Of a stretch of DNA of 64,000 nt, positions 1-7,411 are shown one piece after another. Where the stretch lies: the NCBI RefSeq assembly GCF_029543105.1, contig NZ_JARQXB010000006.1, positions 124,001-188,000 on the forward strand, given 5' to 3'. Every line of letters starts with the position of its first letter. Position 1 is the first letter of the stretch. The notes under the pieces are model-generated. The model was not told the origin of the DNA. It saw nothing but the letters and a program-made list of their open reading frames with translations, and did not search any database. The position numbers were made by a program, and so were the translations under genes. Source of the DNA: Stenotrophomonas sp. HITSZ_GD (lineage in GTDB: Bacteria; Pseudomonadota; Gammaproteobacteria; Xanthomonadales; Xanthomonadaceae).

Positions 1-96
1 CAGCGCGCCCACGTAGCCGATCAGCTTCCAGCCGGTCACATGCAGGCCAGTCCAGTACAGCCACGTCAGCGGCTGGTCGAGCCAGTGCAGCTCCAT
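1..96 (-). CDS. Lipid A biosynthesis N-terminal (LAB_N) domain protein, partial
   Basis: Only the first 32 codons are in the window; the gene runs off the left edge. The start is MELHWLDQPLTWLYWTGLHV followed by GWKLIGYVGAL, a Trp-rich amphipathic then hydrophobic opening typical of small LAB_N membrane proteins that lie beside DPM1-like glycosyltransferases. The ATG follows the glycosyltransferase stop by one base, and GGAG lies about eight bases upstream inside that gene, so the two are probably translated together. The assignment rests on this short stretch and on the neighbour, so the domain name is inference. Confidence 0.55.
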   Translation of the reverse strand, partial: MELHWLDQPLTWLYWTGLHVTGWKLIGYVGAL

Positions 97-97
97 C

Positions 98-820
98 TCA
101 ACGCTCCTGCACGTCGGTACGGCGGCTGCGGGCGATCAGCCAGGCCACGCCCCGCAGGTCGCGGATGCCGACCAGCGCGCGGTTGAGGTTGTTGTACTTC
201 GATACGCCCGCCGTGCGATGGCGGTGGTTCACCGGCACGCTGATCGTCTTCCAGCCGGCGCGCTGCATCAGCGCGGGCAGGAAGCGGTGCATGTGGTCGA
301 AATACGGCAGGTCCAGGAACGCGGCGCGCTCGAACAGCTTGATGCCGCAGCCGGTATCGGGCGTGTCGTCGCGCAGCATGCGTGCGCGGATCGCGTTGGC
401 CCACTTCGAGGCCCAGCGCTTGGAGCCAGAATCCTGCCGGTTCACCCGCCAGCCGGCGAACAGCTTCACCTGCGCCGGGGCGCTCGCGCGCGCGGCCAGC
501 ATCTTGGGGATATCGGCCGGGTCGTTCTGGCCGTCGCCATCCAGCGTGGCGATCCAGGGCGCGCGCGCGGCCTTGATGCCGTTGCGCACCGCCGTGCTCT
601 GCCCGCTCTGCTGCACGTGGTGAAGCACGCGCAGCTCCGGATGGGTGAGCTTGAGCGATTCGAGTACGGCCAGCGTGTCATCCTTCGAGTTGTCGTCCAC
701 GTAGACGATCTCGAAGTCCACCTGCCCGCGCAGCGCGGCGACGATTTCACCCACCAGCGGGGCGACGTTGTCGCGTTCGTTGAACACCGGGACGACGACG
801 GAGAGTTGGGGTTCGCTCAT
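98..820 (-). CDS. Family 2 glycosyltransferase, DPM1/ArnC-like
   Basis: A 240-residue GT-A glycosyltransferase. The N-terminus has the family opening VVVPVFNE (residues 8-15), then VDDNSKDDT (41-49) and DGDGQND (94-100), the nucleotide-sugar and metal-binding acidic motifs. It has no membrane segments at the C-terminus, unlike ArnC or GtrB, and resembles the short soluble dolichol-phosphate-mannose-synthase type. Such enzymes move a sugar from a nucleotide donor to a polyprenyl phosphate at the inner membrane. It sits between a LAB_N protein and a nucleotide-sugar epimerase, which fits a role in glycolipid or lipopolysaccharide modification. The exact sugar cannot be read from the sequence. 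Confidence 0.85.
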   Translation of the reverse strand: MSEPQLSVVVPVFNERDNVAPLVGEIVAALRGQVDFEIVYVDDNSKDDTLAVLESLKLTHPELRVLHHVQQSGQSTAVRNGIKAARAPWIATLDGDGQNDPADIPKMLAARASAPAQVKLFAGWRVNRQDSGSKRWASKWANAIRARMLRDDTPDTGCGIKLFERAAFLDLPYFDHMHRFLPALMQRAGWKTISVPVNHRHRTAGVSKYNNLNRALVGIRDLRGVAWLIARSRRTDVQER

Positions 821-901
821 GGGTCAGGCCGTTCGTTCGCGCTGTACGTGGAGGATGGGGACCGCGCATTTTCGCCAGGGCGACTGACCCCGGCATGAAA
901 A

Positions 902-1867
902 TCAGGCGTTGGCGCCGAAATAATCCCGGCACCACTGTACGACCGGCGGCAGGCCGGCTTCGATCGGGGTGGCCGGGTCGAAGCCGAACACCGCCTGTGC
1001 GCGGCGGGTATCGGCCATGGTGCGGACCATGTCGCCCGGCTGCATCGGCTTGTAGACCTTCTGCGCCGGCCGCCCGGCGGCCTGCTCGATCACCGCGATG
1101 AAACGCTCCAGCTCCACCGGGGTGTGGTTGCCCAGGTTGAACACCCGGTGCGGCGTGGCCTCGGCGGAAGGATGGTCCAGCGCGCCCAGCACGCCGGCGA
1201 CGATGTCGGTGACATGGGTGAAGTCGCGCTGCATCTTCCCTTCGTTGAACACCTCGATCGGCCGGCCGGCCAGCACCGCGCGCGAGAACAGCAGCGGCGC
1301 CATGTCCGGGCGGCCCCAGGGGCCGTACACGGTGAAGAAGCGCAGGCCCGTGGCTGGCAGTTGGTAGAGCTGCGCGTAGGTGTAGGCCATCAGCTCGTTA
1401 GCGGCCTTGGTGGCCGCATAGAGCGAGCGCGGCTGGTCCACGCGCTGGTCCTCGGAGAACGGCGGGGTGGCCGAATCGCCGTAGACCGAGCTGCTGGAGG
1501 CGTACACCAGGTGGGCGACACCGCGGTGGCGGCACAGCTCCAGGATGTTGACGAAGCCGACGAGGTTGCTGTCCACGTAGGCGTAAGGGTTCTGCAGCGA
1601 ATAGCGCACGCCGGCCTGCGCGGCCAGGTGCACCACGCGGTCGGGCCGGATCTCGTCGAACAAGGCGTCCAGCGCCGCGCGGTCGGCCAGGTCGATGGCA
1701 CGGATGTCGATGTCCGGGCACAACGCCGCGACGCGATCGCGCTTGATCTGCGGATCGTAGTAGTCGTTGTAGTTGTCCAGCCCGACCACCTGCTCGCCGC
1801 GCGCGGCCAGCGCGCGGCAGGTGTAGGCGCCGACGAAGCCGGCCGCGCCGGTGACCAGGACGGTCAT
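902..1867 (-). CDS. NAD-dependent nucleotide-sugar epimerase (UDP-glucuronate 4-epimerase type)
   Basis: A 321-residue extended short-chain dehydrogenase. The Rossmann motif GAAGFVG is at residues 7-13, and the catalytic Tyr-x-x-x-Lys is Y150-K154 (YAATK), preceded by the Ser-rich strand ASSSSVYG. The segment DNYNDYYDPQ after the second strand is characteristic of UDP-glucuronate 4-epimerases. The reading frame stays open further upstream, but the start at 1867 is preferred because it places GxxGxxG at the usual position and gives an ATGA overlap with the preceding gene. It probably supplies an epimerised UDP-sugar for the neighbouring glycosyltransferase; that link is inferred from position. 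Confidence 0.88.
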   Translation of the reverse strand: MTVLVTGAAGFVGAYTCRALAARGEQVVGLDNYNDYYDPQIKRDRVAALCPDIDIRAIDLADRAALDALFDEIRPDRVVHLAAQAGVRYSLQNPYAYVDSNLVGFVNILELCRHRGVAHLVYASSSSVYGDSATPPFSEDQRVDQPRSLYAATKAANELMAYTYAQLYQLPATGLRFFTVYGPWGRPDMAPLLFSRAVLAGRPIEVFNEGKMQRDFTHVTDIVAGVLGALDHPSAEATPHRVFNLGNHTPVELERFIAVIEQAAGRPAQKVYKPMQPGDMVRTMADTRRAQAVFGFDPATPIEAGLPPVVQWCRDYFGANA

Positions 1868-2160
1868 GCGCCCACGCCTTCCAGCGCGCGTTTGCGTTCG
1901 GCGGTGAACGCCCACCACGGCTGCGCCGCTTCGCCTTCGAGGAAGCGGGTGATGGACAGGAACACGTCGATCACGCACGGATCGTGGATCTGCCCGGTCT
2001 GGACGCACAGCAGCGTGTACAGGTCATAGGCATCGCGCCCACGCAGCTTGGCCGGCACGTCGATGCCGATGCGGCGCAGGTCCTGCGCGCAGGCCGGCCC
2101 GACGTTGGGCAGGTCGGTGAGGACGGACACGCGGTTACGGTCGACTTTGCTCGGATTCAT
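1864..2160 (-). CDS. Small helix-hairpin-helix protein (Cdd1/TfoX-C-like)
   Basis: A 98-residue protein. Residues about 14-40 (TDLPNVGPACAQDLRRIGI) form a helix-hairpin-helix of the kind found in Cdd1 'pathogenicity locus' proteins and in the TfoX C-terminal domain, where it is thought to contact DNA or protein. The rest has the family features DPCVIDVFLS and FLEGEAAQPWWAF. Its stop overlaps the epimerase start (ATGA). It has no clear partner here, and the function of this family is not established. Confidence 0.75.
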   Translation of the reverse strand: MNPSKVDRNRVSVLTDLPNVGPACAQDLRRIGIDVPAKLRGRDAYDLYTLLCVQTGQIHDPCVIDVFLSITRFLEGEAAQPWWAFTAERKRALEGVGA

Positions 2161-2184
2161 GACGTGATGGCCCTGCGGTGCGGC

Positions 2185-3138
2185 TCAGCCCTGCGGGCGG
2201 TGGCGCAGCTTTTCCAGCACGCCGTCCAGCGTGTCCAGGTCGGTGTAGTGGATCACCAGCTTGCCCTTGCCGCCGCGGCCATGGCTGATGGCGACCTTGG
2301 TGCCCAGTGATTCGGACAGCTCGGTTTCCAGCGAGGCGATGTCGGCCTGCTGCGGCGCGCGCGCCGGTGCGGTGGCCTTGCGCAGCGCGCCGGGCACCTT
2401 GCCGGCGGCGAACTGCTGCGCGCGGTGTTCCACCTCGCGCACCGACCAGCCCTGGTCGGCGGCATCGTGGGCGAGCTTGACCGCCAGTTCCGGCGCCAGC
2501 GTCAGCAGCGCGCGGGCGTGGCCCATTTCCAGTCGGCGCGATTCCAGCAGCACGCGGATCGCCACCGGCAGCTCCAGCAGGCGCAACAGATTGGACACCG
2601 ACGCGCGCGAGCGGCCCACGGCCTCGGCGGCCTCGGCATGGGTAAGCGAGAACTCCTCGATCAGCCGCTGCAGCGCCTGCGCTTCCTCCAGCGGGTTGAG
2701 GTCCTCGCGCTGGATGTTCTCGATCAGCGCCATCGCGATGACCGTGCGGTCGTCGAGGTCGCGCACCACCACCGGCACTTCGTCCAACCCGGCCAGCTGC
2801 GAGGCGCGCCAGCGGCGTTCGCCGGCGACGATCTCGAAGCGACCCGGGGTCAGCTCGCGCACCACGATGGGCTGGATGACGCCCTGCGCCTTGATCGATT
2901 CGGACAGCTCGGCCAGCTTGGCCTGGTCCATCTCCTGGCGCGGCTGGTACTTGCCCGGCTGCAGCTGGCCCACCGGCAGGTGGCGCAGCACTTCGCCCGG
3001 CTGCACGTCGCCGGCCGGGTCGGCCACCGGCGCGGCGGCGCTGGCGGCCGGTGCGGCGGCGGCGCCCTTCGGGCCCAGCAATGCCTCCAGGCCGCGGCCG
3101 AGGCCGCGCTTCTTGGCAGGGTTGGGCTTGGTGGTCAT
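2185..3138 (-). CDS. parB: Chromosome partitioning protein ParB
   Basis: A 317-residue ParB/Spo0J protein, which binds parS sites, spreads along DNA as a CTP-dependent clamp and works with ParA to segregate the chromosome origin. The N-terminus is the typical RGLGRGLEALLG tail. The CTP-binding box includes GERRWRA (residues 106-112) and ENIQRED (140-146). A helix-turn-helix follows at about 165-188 (THAEAAEAVGRSRASVSNLL). A low-complexity Ala/Pro linker lies at 26-45. The start codon shares one base with the parA stop (TGATG), so the two are translationally coupled. No consensus parS palindrome was seen in the window. Confidence 0.97.
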   Translation of the reverse strand: MTTKPNPAKKRGLGRGLEALLGPKGAAAAPAASAAAPVADPAGDVQPGEVLRHLPVGQLQPGKYQPRQEMDQAKLAELSESIKAQGVIQPIVVRELTPGRFEIVAGERRWRASQLAGLDEVPVVVRDLDDRTVIAMALIENIQREDLNPLEEAQALQRLIEEFSLTHAEAAEAVGRSRASVSNLLRLLELPVAIRVLLESRRLEMGHARALLTLAPELAVKLAHDAADQGWSVREVEHRAQQFAAGKVPGALRKATAPARAPQQADIASLETELSESLGTKVAISHGRGGKGKLVIHYTDLDTLDGVLEKLRHRPQG

Positions 3139-3935
3139 CAGGCGGTCTCCACGGCCCGGGCGGCCTTCTTGCGTTCCTCCTGGCGGCGGATGACCTCGCC
3201 AGCGAGTCCCAGATACGCCACGCCGCCCCGCGAGGTGCGGTCGTAGCCGACGATGCTTTGGCCATGGCTCGGCGCCTCGGCCAGGCGCACATTGCGCGGC
3301 ACGATGGTGCGGAACACGCGGTCGCCGAAGTGCTCGGTGAGTTCGGCGGACACGGCGTTGGCCAGGTTGTTGCGGATGTCGAACATGGTGCGCAGCACGC
3401 CCTCGATCTCCAGCGCGGGGTTGAGCTGGGCGCGCAGGGCGTCGATGGTCTCGATCAACGCGCTCAGGCCTTCCAGTGCGTAGTACTCGCACTGCATCGG
3501 CACGATCACCGAATCGGCGGCGGTCAGCGCGTTGAGGGTGAGCAGCGACAGCGCCGGCGGGCAGTCGATGAGGATGAAGTCGTACTGGTCGCGCAGCGGC
3601 TCCAGCGCGCGCTTCAGGCGCTGCTCGCGCTCGGCCTGCTCCATCAGCTGGATCTCGGCCGCGGTCAGGTCGATGTTGCCCGGCAGCAGGTCGAAGCCTT
3701 CCGGCGCGGTGACGCGGATCTGCTCGGCAGTGGCTTCGCCCAGCAGCACGTCGCAGGTGGACGCTTCCAGTTCGCGCTTGTCGATGCCGCTGCCCATGGT
3801 CGCGTTGCCCTGCGCATCCAGGTCCACCAGCAGCACGCGCTTGGGCGCGCGCGCCAGCCCCGCCGCCAGATTGACCGCGGTCGTGGTCTTGCCGACGCCG
3901 CCTTTCTGGTTGGCGATCGCGATGATCCGGGCCAT
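3138..3935 (-). CDS. parA: Chromosome partitioning ATPase ParA
   Basis: A 265-residue Walker-type ATPase that forms nucleotide-dependent gradients on DNA and moves ParB-parS complexes. The deviant Walker A motif KGGVGKTT is at residues 11-18, the second conserved block DLDAQGNAT at 38-46, and DCPPALSLLT marks Walker B. Chromosomal ParA proteins lack the N-terminal DNA-binding domain of plasmid homologues, and so does this one. Upstream are a -10-like TAATGT and a GAGG ribosome site. It follows rsmG, the usual rsmG-parA-parB order of proteobacterial chromosomes. Confidence 0.97.
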   Translation of the reverse strand: MARIIAIANQKGGVGKTTTAVNLAAGLARAPKRVLLVDLDAQGNATMGSGIDKRELEASTCDVLLGEATAEQIRVTAPEGFDLLPGNIDLTAAEIQLMEQAEREQRLKRALEPLRDQYDFILIDCPPALSLLTLNALTAADSVIVPMQCEYYALEGLSALIETIDALRAQLNPALEIEGVLRTMFDIRNNLANAVSAELTEHFGDRVFRTIVPRNVRLAEAPSHGQSIVGYDRTSRGGVAYLGLAGEVIRRQEERKKAARAVETA

Positions 3936-4039
3936 GCGGGAGAGCCTCGTGGGCTGGGTTCAGGGATCGGACATTATGCGGGCAGCCGGGCCCGGGGTGA
4001 AATCGAAGCGCCGACCGGGGCGCGCGGCACGTGGCCGCG

Positions 4040-4678
4040 TCAGCCCCGCACCACCTCGACCAGGTGCCGCTCCCCGGTCAGGCCGGGCACGGACAGTGGG
4101 TGCACCGGGCCGGCCATCCAGCCGGCCGGCAGCGCGGCGATCTCCTCGTGCGGGTACACCCCCTTCATCGCCAGCAGGGTGCCGCCGGGCCGCAGCAGGT
4201 GGCCGCCGACCTCGATGATCCCGGCCAGGGTATCCAGCGCGCGGGCGGTGAGGTGGTCGTAGGCGGCCGGCTCGTCCAGCGCCTCGGCGCGCGATTCGGC
4301 CACCCGGGCGTTGCCCAGCCCCAGTTGGCGCACGGCCTCGCGCATGAAGCGCGCCTTCTTGCCGTTGCTCTCCACCAGCGTCACCTGCAACCCGGGGCGG
4401 GTGATGGCCAGCGGTATGCCGGGCAGCCCGGGGCCGGTGCCCAGGTCGGCCAGGCGGCCGGTCTCGATGTACGGGCGCATGGCCAGCGAATCGAGCAGGT
4501 GGCGGGTCACCATCTCGCGCGGGTCGCGGATGGCGGTGAGGTTATAGGTGCGGTTCCAGCGCGCCAGCAGCGCGAGGTAGGCACCCAGCGGTTCGGCGAA
4601 CGCGGCGTCCAGGCCCATGGCCTGCAGTCCGCGCGCCAGGTCGTTCCGCGCTTCGGCGGGCAGGACGGCATCGTTCAT
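4040..4678 (-). CDS. rsmG: 16S rRNA (guanine(527)-N7)-methyltransferase RsmG
   Basis: A 212-residue SAM-dependent methyltransferase that modifies G527 of 16S rRNA; loss in other bacteria gives low-level streptomycin resistance. The SAM-binding motif [16 protein letters not shown] and the following acidic strand [13 protein letters not shown] are intact, and [12 protein letters not shown] is the conserved N-terminal RNA-contact region. The chosen ATG gives the usual length. It overlaps the upstream phosphopantetheinyl transferase by four bases (ATGA). It lies directly before parA. Confidence 0.95.
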   Translation of the reverse strand: MNDAVLPAEARNDLARGLQAMGLDAAFAEPLGAYLALLARWNRTYNLTAIRDPREMVTRHLLDSLAMRPYIETGRLADLGTGPGLPGIPLAITRPGLQVTLVESNGKKARFMREAVRQLGLGNARVAESRAEALDEPAAYDHLTARALDTLAGIIEVGGHLLRPGGTLLAMKGVYPHEEIAALPAGWMAGPVHPLSVPGLTGERHLVEVVRG

Positions 4679-5295
4679 GCGGGCATTATCGCAGGCAGCG
4701 CGTCTTCGGCCGGATACCAGGCCAGCGCGGCGCGGTATCCGGGCGCGGCCAGCCATTCGTGCAGGGTCCAGCGCGTGGCCTCGCCCAGCGCCGCGTCGCA
4801 CCAAGCCAGGTGCAGCGCGCCGCCGGCGTCCTCGGCAAAGCGCAAGCGGTGCAGGCCGAAGGAGATGCCGTGGCCATGCGCCTTGAGCAACGCCTCCTTG
4901 GCGCACCACAGGCGGAAGAACCGGTCCATGCAGTCCGCATCGGACAGCGATGCCAGCCAGCGCACTTCCTCGGGGTGGAAATACCGCTCGACCACCTCGC
5001 GCATGCGTGGCCGCGGGCGAAGGCGCTCCAGGTCGACGCCCAACTGCATGTCCTGGCCCAGCCCGAGCAGCAGATGCTCGCCGCTATGGCTCCAGCCCGT
5101 GCCGAAGTCCGCCAGCGGCGGCAGCAGCCAGGGCCGGCCACGCACATCGCGGGTCATCGGCACGTCGTGCGGCGGCATCGAGAAATGCGCGCCGAGCACT
5201 TCGCGCGATTGCGGTTCGCCACGCGTGCCCGGGCGATGCGGCAACAGCCACAGGCAGACCGGCCCGAATTGCCAGTCCGGCGGTACAGGGCTCAA
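4675..5295 (-). CDS. 4'-phosphopantetheinyl transferase (Sfp/HetI type)
   Basis: A 206-residue enzyme if it starts at TTG 5295. It transfers 4'-phosphopantetheine from CoA to a serine on carrier proteins of fatty-acid, polyketide or peptide synthases. The conserved motifs are WSHSGEH (about 68-74), the metal-binding GVDLE (86-90) and WCAKEALLK (130-138). The TTG start is preferred because GGAG lies seven bases upstream; the frame stays open to a TTG at 5340, but that adds an Arg-rich tail and has no ribosome site. A 20-codon reading frame (5292-5354) ends on this TTG. The carrier protein it serves is not in the window. Confidence 0.85.
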   Translation of the reverse strand: MSPVPPDWQFGPVCLWLLPHRPGTRGEPQSREVLGAHFSMPPHDVPMTRDVRGRPWLLPPLADFGTGWSHSGEHLLLGLGQDMQLGVDLERLRPRPRMREVVERYFHPEEVRWLASLSDADCMDRFFRLWCAKEALLKAHGHGISFGLHRLRFAEDAGGALHLAWCDAALGEATRWTLHEWLAAPGYRAALAWYPAEDALPAIMPA

Positions 5296-5430
5296 CGCGC
5301 CACTCCGACGTTTTCCTGAACAACGCGCTCGGCGTCGCAATTTTTAACGGCCATTTCACGAATTCGCGCGTTGAATGACCCCGCCGCCCCATTCCCGGGG
5401 CGGGTATGCAGAAGGAAAGGAGATTCGGGC

Positions 5431-5682
5431 ATGGGCATCATCATCTGGCTGATCGTCGGTGGCATCGTGGGCTGGCTCGCCAGCATCATCATGCGCCGCG
5501 ATGCTCAGCAGGGCATCATCCTCAACATCGTGGTGGGCATCATCGGCGCACTGATCGCCGGCTGGCTGTTCGGCGGTGGCATCAACGAGGCGATCACGCT
5601 GCGCACCTTCCTGTTCTCCCTGATCGGCGCGGTGATCCTGTTGGCGATCGTCAACCTGTTCACCCGCGGCCGCGCACGCTGA
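5431..5682 (+). CDS. GlsB/YeaQ/YmgE family stress-associated membrane protein
   Basis: An 83-residue Gly-rich membrane protein with three predicted hydrophobic helices: residues 2-20, 30-50 (ILNIVVGIIGALIAGWLFGG) and 58-77. The family signature GGIVGWLA is at 10-17, and a basic tail TRGRAR ends the protein. A strong AAAGGAG ribosome site sits ten bases before the ATG, and a GC-rich hairpin follows the stop. Members of this family are often induced by stress, but their biochemical role is unknown. Confidence 0.88.
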   Translation: MGIIIWLIVGGIVGWLASIIMRRDAQQGIILNIVVGIIGALIAGWLFGGGINEAITLRTFLFSLIGAVILLAIVNLFTRGRAR

Positions 5683-5704
5683 CCGCACGCGGCCTCGTTC
5701 GACC

Positions 5705-5729
5705 GAAGCCCGGGCCTGGCCCGGGCTTC
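5705..5729 (+). terminator. Hairpin after the YeaQ-type gene
   Basis: A perfect 10-bp stem (GAAGCCCGGG / CCCGGGCTTC) with a five-base loop begins 23 bases after the stop codon. It is followed by GCCGTTTC rather than a long T run. Because it lies between convergent genes it could end transcripts from both sides. Confidence 0.6.
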
Positions 5730-5735
5730 GCCGTT

Positions 5736-6146
5736 TCAGGGCCGCCGGTCGGCGGGGTGATGCACGCCATCGGACACCGGGATCGGCTGCGGCAACAGGT
5801 ACGGGTCCACGCCATCCAGGCACCCGACGTTGTAACCGTACTGGTCCGGGTTCGAACGCCGCCGGTGATGGGTGTAGATGCCGCAGGTGGCGCAGAAATA
5901 GTGCTCGGCCACATGGGTGTTGAACTGGTACAGGCGCAGCTGGCCACCATCCTGCACCACCCGCAACCCGTCGCGCGGCACACCGCCGACGATGGCGCCG
6001 CGGCGGCGGCACAGCGAACAGTTGCAGCGGCGCGGGTCCACGATGCCGTCGGGCAGCTGCAGTTCCAGCACCACCGCGCCGCAATGGCAGCGCGCCAGGT
6101 GCACCGGCTGGATCACGGTGCCGCCCACTTCGCGGATACCGGCCAT
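5736..6146 (-). CDS. GFA family zinc protein (glutathione-dependent formaldehyde-activating-like)
   Basis: A 136-residue protein of the CENP-V/GFA fold. The zinc-binding cysteines are all present: C20-x-C22, C41-x-C43-x2-C46 and C85-x2-C88. The founding member adds glutathione to formaldehyde, but most relatives have no tested activity, so the name describes fold only. It begins six bases after the exonuclease III stop and is probably cotranscribed with it. No frmA/frmB-type formaldehyde gene is nearby. Confidence 0.85.
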   Translation of the reverse strand: MAGIREVGGTVIQPVHLARCHCGAVVLELQLPDGIVDPRRCNCSLCRRRGAIVGGVPRDGLRVVQDGGQLRLYQFNTHVAEHYFCATCGIYTHHRRRSNPDQYGYNVGCLDGVDPYLLPQPIPVSDGVHHPADRRP

Positions 6147-6151
6147 GGCGC

Positions 6152-6922
6152 TCACTCCGCCAACTCGACCCACGCCGGGGCGTGGTCGCTGGGGCGGTCC
6201 CAGGTGCGCGGCTCACGGTCGATGCCGGAGGCGGCCGCGCGCGCGCGCAGCGCGTCGGACACCAGCGTCAGGTCGATGCGCAGGCCCAGGTTGCGACGGA
6301 ACGCGGCGGCGCGGTAATCCCACCAGCTGAACACGCCGGCCTCGTCGTTGTGCAGGCGGAAGGCGTCATGCAGGCCCAGCGCTTCGAGCTTGCGCAGCCC
6401 GGCACGCTCGGCGGTGGAGGTCAGGATGTGGTTTTCGTTCCAGACCGCGGCATCGTGCACGTCGCGCTCGTCGGGGGCGATGTTGAAATCGCCCAGCACG
6501 ACCATCTTCGGGTGGCGCTGCAGCTCGGCGGCGAGCCAGTCGTGCACGGCATCGAGCCAGCGCAGCTTGTAGGCGTACTTGTCGGTACCCACGTCCTGGC
6601 CGTTCACCACGTACAGGTTGACGATGCGCACCTCGCCCACGGTGGCGGCGATCACGCGCTTCTGCTCGTCCTCGAAGCCGGGGATGCCGACCTGCACGTC
6701 CTGCGCGGCTTCGCGCGAGAGGATCGCCACGCCGTTATAGGTCTTCTGCCCGGCGAACACGCTGCGGTAGCCCAGCCCGGCCAGCTCGCCATCGGGGAAC
6801 TTGGCGTCTTCCAGCTTGGTTTCCTGGATACCGACGATGTCCGGCGCGGCGGACTGCAACCACTGCTGCAGGTGCGGCAGGCGCACGTTGAGCGAATTGA
6901 CGTTCCAGGAGGCGATGCGCAT
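6152..6922 (-). CDS. xthA: Exodeoxyribonuclease III
   Basis: A 256-residue exonuclease/endonuclease/phosphatase-family enzyme that cuts DNA 5' to abasic sites and has 3'-5' exonuclease activity in base-excision repair. It opens with MRIASWNVNSLNVRLPHL, and the metal-binding GIQETKLEDAKFP, catalytic GDFNIAP and final SDHAP motifs are intact. Its length matches the ExoIII family. A GFA-type gene follows immediately on the same strand. Confidence 0.95.
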   Translation of the reverse strand: MRIASWNVNSLNVRLPHLQQWLQSAAPDIVGIQETKLEDAKFPDGELAGLGYRSVFAGQKTYNGVAILSREAAQDVQVGIPGFEDEQKRVIAATVGEVRIVNLYVVNGQDVGTDKYAYKLRWLDAVHDWLAAELQRHPKMVVLGDFNIAPDERDVHDAAVWNENHILTSTAERAGLRKLEALGLHDAFRLHNDEAGVFSWWDYRAAAFRRNLGLRIDLTLVSDALRARAAASGIDREPRTWDRPSDHAPAWVELAE

Positions 6923-7038
6923 GCGGGCGGCTCTTGCGGCGGGCGGCCTATTCTCCCGGCTTGCGCGGCCGCAGGCAAAGGCGATGGCGACGCCGCGTGC
7001 CCGCGCTATGCTGCACGCTGTCCCTGCGGAGCCTGGCC

Positions 7039-7401
7039 ATGCACGTCACGGGTATTGGTGGATTGTTCTTCCGTTCGCGCGATCCCGAGGCCCTGTCGGC
7101 CTGGTATGCGCAGCACCTGGGGGTGGGCCCGGTCGGCGATACCTGGACCTGGGCGCAGCAGGCTGGCCCCACGGTCTTCATGCCCTTCAAGCAGGACACC
7201 GATTACTTCCCGGCCGACCGCCCGTGGATGCTCAACCTGCGCGTGCAGGACCTGGATGGCCTGCTGGCGAAGCTGCGCGGAGCCAACATCGCGGTGGAAA
7301 CGCGCGCCGAGTGGAATAGCCCCGAAACGGGCCGCTTCGCCCGCCTCCATGACCCGGAAGGCCTGCCGATCGAGCTGTGGGAACCGCCGGCCGAAGACTG
7401 A
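7039..7401 (+). CDS. VOC family protein (glyoxalase/bleomycin-resistance fold)
   Basis: A 120-residue single vicinal-oxygen-chelate domain with paired beta-alpha-beta modules: GIGGLFFRSRDPEALSAWY at residues 5-23 and MLNLRVQDLDGLLAKLRGAN at about 63-82, ending in the family motif DPEGLPIELWEP. A GCGGAG ribosome site precedes the ATG, and a -10-like TATGCT lies upstream. Family members include glyoxalases, dioxygenases and resistance proteins; nothing here fixes the substrate. Confidence 0.85.
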   Translation: MHVTGIGGLFFRSRDPEALSAWYAQHLGVGPVGDTWTWAQQAGPTVFMPFKQDTDYFPADRPWMLNLRVQDLDGLLAKLRGANIAVETRAEWNSPETGRFARLHDPEGLPIELWEPPAED

Positions 7402-7411
7402 TCGCCCCGCC

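Noticed and set aside
1868-2008. N-terminal extension of the epimerase frame
   Set aside because: It would overlap the helix-hairpin-helix gene and push the Rossmann motif away from the N-terminus; ATG 1867 has the ATGA overlap.
2161-4039. A parS site near parAB
   Set aside because: No TGTTTCACGTGAAACA-like palindrome was found here or elsewhere in the window; such sites can be many kilobases away.
5380-5403. GC-rich inverted repeat before the YeaQ-type gene
   Set aside because: CCGCCCC/GGGGCGG has only seven pairs and lies just upstream of the ribosome site; it is within what GC-rich DNA gives by chance.
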